From CAZNPW01 sp964575185 (GTDB lineage: Bacteria > Pseudomonadota > Alphaproteobacteria > Rhodobacterales > Rhodobacteraceae), in the NCBI GenBank assembly GCA_964575185.1, contig CAZNPW010000083.1:1-10242 (forward strand): 10,242 bases of DNA, given 5' to 3'. Shown here one piece after another: positions 5,606-10,242 of the stretch. Position 1 is the first letter of the stretch; each line of letters begins with the position of its first letter. Both the position numbers and the translations under genes were made by a program. Under the pieces are notes generated by a model. The model was not told where the DNA came from. It searched no databases and worked only from the letters and a program-made list of their open reading frames with translations.

Positions 5606-7608
5606 TCCGCCGCGAGCGGCCGGGCGGCGCGCCCCGCGGCCATGGCCGACAGGTCGGCCATCAGGCCCGAGGCGCGGGCGATGGGATTCGTCAGGTAGAA
5701 GTCGCGGACGGCCGGCGCGAAGTCGCCCCGGGCCAGCGTGCCGCCCGTCAGCGGGTCGCCGTCGTTCTGCGGCACCTCGTCGATCCGCCCCAGATGCGGG
5801 TGCGCGGTCAGCAGCGCCCGCCGCAGCGCGGCCAGGCTGTCCCAGGGCAGCGGCTTGCCGACCGCCGCCGACAGCGCCCGCAGGATCGCCCAGTTCTCCT
5901 TGGCCTCGCCGGGCGCGAAGCCCGCCCGCAAAGCGAGCTGCGGGCGGCCTTCGGTGTTGACGAAGAGGCCATTCTCCTCGACCCAGGCCGCGCCCGGCAG
6001 GATCACGTCGGCCCGCATCGCGCCGCGGTCGCCGTGGCTGCCCTGGTAGATCACGAACGCCCCGCCGGGCATGTCGACCTCGTCCGCGCCCAGGTTGTAG
6101 ATCACCTCGGCCCCGCCCAGCGCCGCCATGCCGCCCTCGACCGTGCAGCCCACGTCCATCGCGCCGACGCGCGACGCCGCAGTGTGCAGGACCAGGACCT
6201 TGCCGCCGGTCATGCCGATCGCCCGGTGGACGGTGGCCAGCACCGCCGCCCCGTCCGGCCCGGTCAGCGCGCCCTGCCCGACGATCGCGAGCGTGGCCTT
6301 GCCCTGAAGGTCCGCCACGTCCTGCCGCAAGAGGCTCTCCAGCGCCGCACGGTCGGTGCCGACGTGGGTGGTGTCGTAGGTCAGGTCCGCCGCCGGACCG
6401 ACGACGCCGATCCGCGCCCCCCGGCCCCAGGCCTTGCGGATGCGCGCGTTCAGCACCGGCGCCTCGACCCGCGGGTCGGTCCCGACCAGCAGGATCGCCG
6501 CCGCGGTGTCGATGTCGGCGATGCTCGCCGTCCCGGCATAGCCCGCCCGGTTGCCCGCGGGCAGCGCCGCGCCGTCGGTGCGGCATTCGACCTCGCCCAG
6601 CAGCATCTTCAGGCTGAAGGCCGCCTCCACCGGGGCCAGGTCCCCGACCACGCCCATCACCCGCCGCCCCTGCATCGCCGCGGCCGCGGCCGCCAGCGCC
6701 TCCGCCCAGGTCGCGGGCTTCAGCTTGCCGCCCTGCCGCACATACGGCTTGTCCAGCCGCTGCCGCCGCAGCCCGTCCCAGACGAAGCGGGTCTTGTCGC
6801 TGATCCACTCCTCGTTCACGCCGTCATGGTTGCGCGGCAGGATGCGCATCACCTCGCGCCCCTTGGTGTCGACGCGGATGTTCGAGCCCAGCGCGTCCAT
6901 CACGTCGATGGTCTCGGTCTTCGTCAGCTCCCAGGGGCGGGCGGTGAAGGCATAGGGCTTGGACACCAGCGCCCCCACCGGGCAGAGGTCGATGATGTTG
7001 CCCTGCAGGTTCGAATCGAGCGTGGCGTTCAGGTAGCTCGTGATCTCGGCGTCCTCGCCGCGCCCCGTCTGGCCCATCTGGGTGATGCCCGCCACCTCGG
7101 TCGTGAACCGCACGCAGCGGGTGCAGGAGATGCAGCGCGTCATGTGCGTCTCGACCAGCGGCCCGAGGTCGAGGTCGTCCACCGCCCGCTTCGGCTCGCG
7201 GTAGCGGCTGAAGTCGACGCCGAAGGCCATCGCCTGGTCCTGCAGGTCGCACTCCCCGCCCTGGTCGCAGATCGGACAGTCGAGCGGGTGGTTGATGAGC
7301 AGGAACTCCATCACCCCCTCGCGCGCCTTCTTCACCATGGGGGAGTTGGTCCTGACCACCGGGGCCTCGCCGTTCGGCCCCGGGCGCAGGTCGCGCACCT
7401 GCATCGCGCAGGAAGCGGCGGGCTTCGGCGGGCCGCCCACGACCTCCACCAGGCACATGCGGCAGTTGCCCGCGATGGTCAGGCGCTCGTGGTAGCAGAA
7501 CCGCGGGATGACGACCCCCGCGACCTCGGCGGCCTGGATGATCGTCAGGGCGCCGTCGACCTCGACCTCGGTGCCGTCGATGCTGATCTTCTTGAGGTTG
7601 GCGGTCAT
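5602..7608 (-). CDS. nuoG: NADH-quinone oxidoreductase subunit G
   Basis: NuoG is the large iron-sulfur subunit of the peripheral arm (668 residues here), carrying electrons from NuoF to NuoI. Ligands are all visible. Cys38, 49, 52 and 67 hold the 2Fe-2S cluster (N1b). His107 with Cys111, 114 and 120 in HPLDCPICDQGGEC hold the His-ligated 4Fe-4S cluster (N5). Cys159, 162, 165 and 209 (CISCTRC, then DLCPVGAL) hold N4. A molybdopterin-oxidoreductase-like domain follows from about residue 225. No extra CxxC motif is present after residue 225, so the off-path N7 cluster of E. coli and Thermus is absent, as I would expect for this lineage. The start MTANLKKISIDG is chosen by family resemblance; an in-frame ATG 26 codons upstream is rejected. 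The stop overlaps the next gene by four bases (ATGA). Confidence 0.98.
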   Translation of the reverse strand: MTANLKKISIDGTEVEVDGALTIIQAAEVAGVVIPRFCYHERLTIAGNCRMCLVEVVGGPPKPAASCAMQVRDLRPGPNGEAPVVRTNSPMVKKAREGVMEFLLINHPLDCPICDQGGECDLQDQAMAFGVDFSRYREPKRAVDDLDLGPLVETHMTRCISCTRCVRFTTEVAGITQMGQTGRGEDAEITSYLNATLDSNLQGNIIDLCPVGALVSKPYAFTARPWELTKTETIDVMDALGSNIRVDTKGREVMRILPRNHDGVNEEWISDKTRFVWDGLRRQRLDKPYVRQGGKLKPATWAEALAAAAAAMQGRRVMGVVGDLAPVEAAFSLKMLLGEVECRTDGAALPAGNRAGYAGTASIADIDTAAAILLVGTDPRVEAPVLNARIRKAWGRGARIGVVGPAADLTYDTTHVGTDRAALESLLRQDVADLQGKATLAIVGQGALTGPDGAAVLATVHRAIGMTGGKVLVLHTAASRVGAMDVGCTVEGGMAALGGAEVIYNLGADEVDMPGGAFVIYQGSHGDRGAMRADVILPGAAWVEENGLFVNTEGRPQLALRAGFAPGEAKENWAILRALSAAVGKPLPWDSLAALRRALLTAHPHLGRIDEVPQNDGDPLTGGTLARGDFAPAVRDFYLTNPIARASGLMADLSAMAAGRAARPLAAE

Positions 7609-7714
7609 CGGCCCGGTCCCATGCGCTGTCGGGCGGCTGACACCGCCGTTTGGGCAGGGGTTTACCGGATGCGCCCCGATGCGCAAGCCGTCATGATGGC
7701 GCGGGCACCCGGCC

Positions 7715-8113
7715 TCAGTTGCGGTAGATCAGCGACCCCGTGACCGTGCCCGCGGCGATCTCGGCCTCGCCCACCCGGCAGAAGCTCTGCGCATCGCCCG
7801 CGACCGCGCCGTTGGCGGAGAGGTATTCCTCGGCCGCCGCGTAGATCCGGCGCTTGTCGGCGCGGCTGTCGAGGAAGGCGTCGATCTCGGCCCGCGTGTA
7901 GCCCTGGTCCAGCGCCCAGCGCTCCAGCGCGCGAGCCTGGTTCAGCGCGTAGACGAAGCGCGCGCTGATCGTCGGGCATTCCTTGCGGATGCGGTCGGCG
8001 ACGCGGGCCTGGACCAGGCGGTCGTTGACGTAGGGATTCTCGGACAGGGGGGGCGTCTGCGCCAGCGCCGGGACAGGCAGGCAGAGGGACAGGATCAAGG
8101 CAAGACGACGCAT
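7715..8113 (-). CDS. secreted DUF5333-like protein
   Basis: This gene encodes 132 residues. A Sec signal peptide (MRRLALILSLCLPVPALA, cleavage likely before QTPPLSENPY) directs it to the periplasm. The mature part is mostly helical, with PLSENPYVNDRLVQARVADR, KECPTISARFVYALNQA, GYTRAEIDAFLDSRADKRR and a C-terminal AGTVTGSLIYRN. Cys46 and Cys112 could pair in a disulfide. The pattern agrees with my memory of DUF5333, a Rhodobacterales family found near nuo genes; I could not check this. No catalytic motif is apparent. It is preceded by a perfect AAGGAG and followed by 106 non-coding bases before nuoG, so it is less tightly packed than its neighbours. Its place between nuoF and nuoG suggests co-expression with complex I, but a role there is inference. 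Confidence 0.8.
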   Translation of the reverse strand: MRRLALILSLCLPVPALAQTPPLSENPYVNDRLVQARVADRIRKECPTISARFVYALNQARALERWALDQGYTRAEIDAFLDSRADKRRIYAAAEEYLSANGAVAGDAQSFCRVGEAEIAAGTVTGSLIYRN

Positions 8114-8120
8114 CGGGCTG

Positions 8121-8126
8121 CTCCTT
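8121..8126 (-). promoter_or_regulatory. strong ribosome binding site of the DUF5333-like gene
   Basis: The minus strand reads AAGGAG, a near-perfect anti-SD match, seven bases before the ATG at 8113. It fixes the start of the secreted protein at MRRLALILSL and rules out a 23-residue upstream extension in the same frame. After a 99-base gap, this gene appears to have its own translation initiation rather than depending on coupling. Confidence 0.8.
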
Positions 8127-8212
8127 CGGTCCTTCACCGGACGCTTGCGGCACACCATGGCGAGCCGCGCGCCGCTATCCAATAACGTGGCCGGGCCGGG
8201 CGGGGTTTCGCG

Positions 8213-8503
8213 CTATTCCGCCGCGCGCTGGCACCGGTGGGCCCGGAACGGCCGCGCCTCCTGCGTCCCGACCGATTCCCAGACGGTCAGGTTCGACACG
8301 ACCTGCGGGTCGCCGTCGATCTTGGCCGCGATGTTGCCGGTGCCGGGTTCGCCCGACCCCTCCATCATCCAGACGAAGCCCGGCATCCGCTTGCCGAGGC
8401 CGTTGACGCGGTCGAGCGCGCCCATGAACTCCGCCACGCGCGGGTCGTCGGTCGGCGCGAGAAGCCGGCCCACGTTCATCTCGGCCAGGTGCATCGTCGT
8501 CAT
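8213..8503 (-). CDS. DUF3291-like protein, C-terminally shortened
   Basis: This gene encodes 96 residues. The start at 8503 is chosen because AAGGGG (8511-8516) lies seven bases upstream. The N-terminal 78 or so residues match what I remember of DUF3291: HLAEMNVGRLLAPTDDPRVA, then ALDRVNGLGKRMPGFVW, then NLTVWESV. DUF3291 proteins are usually about 140-150 residues and continue after VWESV with an aromatic/Arg-rich helix and a further domain part. Here the reading frame instead continues as GTQEARPFRAHRCQRAAE and stops. Neither of the other two minus-strand frames just after VWESV shows the missing part, so a 3' deletion with a replaced tail is more likely than a simple frameshift. The fold is predicted to be a small ferredoxin-like alpha/beta domain; the function is unknown. 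It is cytosolic (no signal peptide). It may be a decaying gene or a natural short variant. Confidence 0.65.
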   Translation of the reverse strand: MTTMHLAEMNVGRLLAPTDDPRVAEFMGALDRVNGLGKRMPGFVWMMEGSGEPGTGNIAAKIDGDPQVVSNLTVWESVGTQEARPFRAHRCQRAAE

Positions 8504-8516
8504 GTCCGTTCCCCTT

Positions 8517-8879
8517 TCAGGTGCAGGCGCCATCGAAGATCCATGCGGCCCCGTCGAACCGCCCCACGGCGCGGGGGTTGAGCGTGCCTCCGCCGTCGGC
8601 GCAGGCCGCGTCGGCCGCCCGTTTTGCGGTCAGCCCGTCGGACTGGCCCGGCACCGTGCCCCCGGCCGCGGGCGTGACCATCACCGCCCTGCCCTGCGTG
8701 GCCACGGCACCCGCCGGACCGAGCGACAGTCCCGCGGTGACCGGCCCAAGGGCCGCCAGGAAGGGCCGCCCGTCAATCACGACGGAGGCGGGCGGGGTTG
8801 CGGGCGGCATGGCGGGTTCGGGTGACGGGGCCGCGACGCAACCGGCAAGAAGGGCGATGGGGACGAGCGCCCTCAGCAC
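8517..8879 (-). CDS. small putative lipoprotein, probable paralogue of the preceding gene (lipoprotein B)
   Basis: This gene encodes 120 residues from a GTG start lying seven bases inside the end of the preceding lipoprotein gene. The N-terminus MLRALVPIALLAGC carries lipobox LAGC with Cys14 as the predicted lipidated residue. An Ala/Pro-rich linker (about residues 15-32) follows, then a domain beginning VVIDGRPFLAALGPV. The C-terminus has the pattern TAKRAADAACADGGG, then RFDGAAWIFDGACT, which parallels EARRAIRAFC, then RFDRSTGEFTMPGTC, in the upstream lipoprotein. Two cysteines in matching places could form a disulfide. No strong ribosome binding site precedes the GTG, so translation is probably coupled to the upstream gene. 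The stop codon region (TGAAAGGGG) also supplies the ribosome binding site of the next gene. No family name or function can be given. Confidence 0.68.
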   Translation of the reverse strand: MLRALVPIALLAGCVAAPSPEPAMPPATPPASVVIDGRPFLAALGPVTAGLSLGPAGAVATQGRAVMVTPAAGGTVPGQSDGLTAKRAADAACADGGGTLNPRAVGRFDGAAWIFDGACT

Positions 8880-9202
8880 GTTCCCGGCATCGTGAATTCG
8901 CCCGTGCTGCGGTCGAACCGCATCGGGCCGGTGTCGGCATCGGGGTTGAAGGGCGTGGTGTTGCCGCAGAACGCACGGATCGCGCGGCGCGCCTCGGTGT
9001 CGTTCGGCGCGCCGGTGACGGACAGCCCCGGCCCCATCATCACGTCCACCAGTTCCCCGTTGTCCCCGGTGTCGAAGACATTCATGCCGATCAGCACGTT
9101 GTCCTCTTGCCGCACGACGGGCCCGCCGGTTGGCGTGGCAGGCGGCGGCGCGGCCGTCCGCTCGCAGGCCGCCAGCGGCAGGATCAGCGGAAGCCGCCTC
9201 AC
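8873..9202 (-). CDS. small putative lipoprotein following nuoF (lipoprotein A)
   Basis: This gene encodes 109 residues from a GTG start that overlaps the nuoF stop (GTGA). I do not recognise a named family. The N-terminus MRRLPLILPLAAC is a short lipoprotein signal with lipobox LAAC and Cys13 as the predicted lipidated residue. A Pro/Ala/Thr-rich linker (about residues 17-28) follows, then a compact domain of about 75 residues ending in Cys at the very C-terminus. Cys79 and Cys109 could form a disulfide in the periplasm. The C-terminal half (EARRAIRAFC, then a C-terminal GTC) resembles that of the next gene, suggesting tandem duplication. The gene ends seven bases inside the next one. The overlaps with both neighbours and the intact lipobox support a real gene. 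The function is unknown; a link to complex I is inferred only from position. Confidence 0.72.
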   Translation of the reverse strand: MRRLPLILPLAACERTAAPPPATPTGGPVVRQEDNVLIGMNVFDTGDNGELVDVMMGPGLSVTGAPNDTEARRAIRAFCGNTTPFNPDADTGPMRFDRSTGEFTMPGTC

Positions 9203-10242
9203 TCCGCCGCCACGGCCGTCACCCGGCCGGTGCGTTTGGCCTTGATCCGGTCCTCGATCTCGTCCCGGAAGGCGCGGATCAGGCCCTGGATCGGCCAGGC
9301 GGCCGCGTCGCCCAGCGCGCAGATGGTGTGGCCCTCGACCTGCTTCGTCACCGACAGCAGCATGTCGATCTCCTCGACCTCGGCCTCGCCGCGCACCAGG
9401 CGGTCCATCACCCGCATCATCCAGCCCGTGCCTTCCCGGCAGGGCGTGCACTGGCCGCAGCTTTCGTGCTTGTAGAACTTCGACAGCCGCCAGATCGCCT
9501 TGATGACGTCGGTGGACTGGTCCATCACGATCACCGCCGCGGTCCCGAGGCCCGACTTCTGCTCGCGCAGCCAGTCGAAATCCATGAGCGCGTCGTCGCA
9601 CTGCGCCTGCGTCAGCAGGGGCACCGAGGACCCGCCGGGGATCACCGCCTTGATGTTCTTCCACCCGCCCCGCACGCCGCCGCAGTGGCGGTCGAGCAAT
9701 TCCTTCAGCGGGATCGACATCGCCTCCTCGACCACGCAGGGATTGTTGACGTGGCCCGAGATGCCGAAGACCTTGGTGCCCGTGTTGTTCGGCCGCCCGA
9801 AGCCCGCGAACCACTCGGCCCCCCGCCGCAGGATCGTCGGCACGACGGCGATGCTTTCGACGTTGTTGACAGTGGTGGGGCAGCCGTAAAGGCCGCTTCC
9901 CGCCGGGAAGGGCGGCTTCATCCGCGGCATGCCCTTCTTGCCTTCCAGGCTTTCGAGCAGCGCGGTCTCCTCGCCGCAGATGTAGGCCCCGGCGCCGTGG
10001 TGCAGGTAGATGTCGCAGTCGTAGCCCGACTTGGCCGCGTCCTTGCCGATAAGCCCCGCCTCGTAGGCCTCGTCGATCGCGTCCTGCAGCGCTTCGCGCT
10101 CGCGGATGTATTCGCCGCGGATGTAGATGTAGCAGGCGTTCGCCCCCATCGCGAAGGCGGCGATCAGGCAGCCCTCGACCAGCGTGTGCGGGTCGTGCCG
10201 CATGATCTCGCGGTCCTTGCAGGTGCCGGGTTCGGATTCGTC
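9199..10242 (-). CDS. nuoF: NADH-quinone oxidoreductase subunit F (partial, N-terminus outside window)
   Basis: NuoF oxidises NADH with FMN and passes electrons to cluster N3 at the tip of the peripheral arm, in the cytoplasm. The frame is open to the right edge. The visible 347 residues begin inside the motif DESEPGTCKDREIMRHD, so roughly the first 80-90 residues, with the glycine-rich FMN/NADH loop, are missing (family length about 430). The flavin-domain stretch YICGEETALLESLEGKKG is present. The N3 4Fe-4S ligands have the expected spacing C-x2-C-x2-C-x39-C: ESCGQCTPCREGTGW, then HTICALGDAAAWP (visible residues 262, 265, 268 and 308). The TGA stop overlaps the GTG start of the next gene by four bases (GTGA), which suggests translational coupling. 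No frameshift or missing ligand is seen in the visible part. Identity is essentially certain. Confidence 0.98.
   Translation of the reverse strand, partial: DESEPGTCKDREIMRHDPHTLVEGCLIAAFAMGANACYIYIRGEYIREREALQDAIDEAYEAGLIGKDAAKSGYDCDIYLHHGAGAYICGEETALLESLEGKKGMPRMKPPFPAGSGLYGCPTTVNNVESIAVVPTILRRGAEWFAGFGRPNNTGTKVFGISGHVNNPCVVEEAMSIPLKELLDRHCGGVRGGWKNIKAVIPGGSSVPLLTQAQCDDALMDFDWLREQKSGLGTAAVIVMDQSTDVIKAIWRLSKFYKHESCGQCTPCREGTGWMMRVMDRLVRGEAEVEEIDMLLSVTKQVEGHTICALGDAAAWPIQGLIRAFRDEIEDRIKAKRTGRVTAVAAE

Noticed and set aside
5219..6808. Long minus-strand frame that would fuse a nuoG shadow to the lipoprotein
   Set aside because: Only the last 128 codons (from 5605), with a lipobox start overlapping the nuoG stop, look like protein; the rest is out-of-frame nuoG.
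7632..7647. Hairpin upstream of nuoG (GGCGG, six-base loop, CCGCC)
   Set aside because: A five-base GC stem is expected by chance in DNA of this composition, and it lacks a U-run or a known riboswitch context.
7609..7686. 26-residue N-terminal extension of NuoG from an upstream ATG
   Set aside because: The sequence is unlike the family, and the MTANLKKISIDG start fits NuoG N-termini.
5794..7743. Plus-strand open frame of 649 codons antisense to nuoG
   Set aside because: It is His/Arg/Asp-rich and domain-free; nuoG with all its iron-sulfur ligands occupies the other strand.
8114..8212. Internal promoter before the DUF5333-like gene
   Set aside because: There is an AT-richer patch (CACGTTATTGGATAGC on the minus strand), but no convincing paired -35 and -10 elements at proper spacing, so I do not claim a promoter.
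1..10242. Mobile element, CRISPR array, toxin-antitoxin or defence system
   Set aside because: No transposase, integrase, direct-repeat array or defence domain was recognised on either strand. The paired coiled-coil genes are separated by nuoI and do not look like a toxin-antitoxin pair.

Overview
The window is part of a large respiratory complex I (NADH:quinone oxidoreductase, nuo) operon. Everything real that I can see is on the minus strand, so the operon reads from right to left. DNA is very GC-rich. The protein sequences, the gene order nuoF-G-H-I-J-K-L and the unidentified genes between them are typical of an alphaproteobacterium of the Rhodobacterales (Rhodobacter/Paracoccus type). The species cannot be named from this.

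Layout in transcription order. nuoF enters from the right edge without its N-terminus and ends at 9199. Four small accessory genes follow: two tandem lipoproteins that look like diverged paralogues (8873-9202 and 8517-8879), a shortened DUF3291-like protein (8213-8503) and a secreted DUF5333-like protein (7715-8113). Then come nuoG (5602-7608), a third small lipoprotein (5219-5605) and nuoH (4186-5211). nuoI (3442-3939) sits between two small coiled-coil genes (3936-4166 and 3203-3445) that are clearly paralogous to each other. A cysteine-free carboxymuconolactone decarboxylase-like gene (2805-3206) leads into nuoJ (2194-2808). After a 165-base non-coding gap full of palindromes come nuoK (1717-2028) and nuoL (1-1715), which runs off the left edge inside an Ala/Pro/Glu-rich segment.

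How they work together. NuoF (FMN and one 4Fe-4S cluster), NuoG (one 2Fe-2S and two 4Fe-4S clusters) and NuoI (two 4Fe-4S clusters) form the electron path from NADH. NuoH helps form the quinone site at the membrane. NuoJ, K and L belong to the proton-pumping membrane arm. The eight extra genes are not core complex I subunits. They are locked into the transcript: six junctions overlap by exactly four bases (five ATGA, one GTGA), one overlaps by seven, and others are only 1 to 19 bases apart. This suggests translational coupling and a role, or at least tolerated co-expression, with complex I. No promoter is visible, so the operon promoter should lie upstream of the right edge.

I see no mobile element, CRISPR array, tRNA, rRNA or defence system. 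The points most worth following up are the paralogous coiled-coil pair flanking nuoI, the tandem lipoprotein pair after nuoF, the cysteine-free CMD-like protein, the shortened DUF3291 gene and the palindrome cluster between nuoJ and nuoK.
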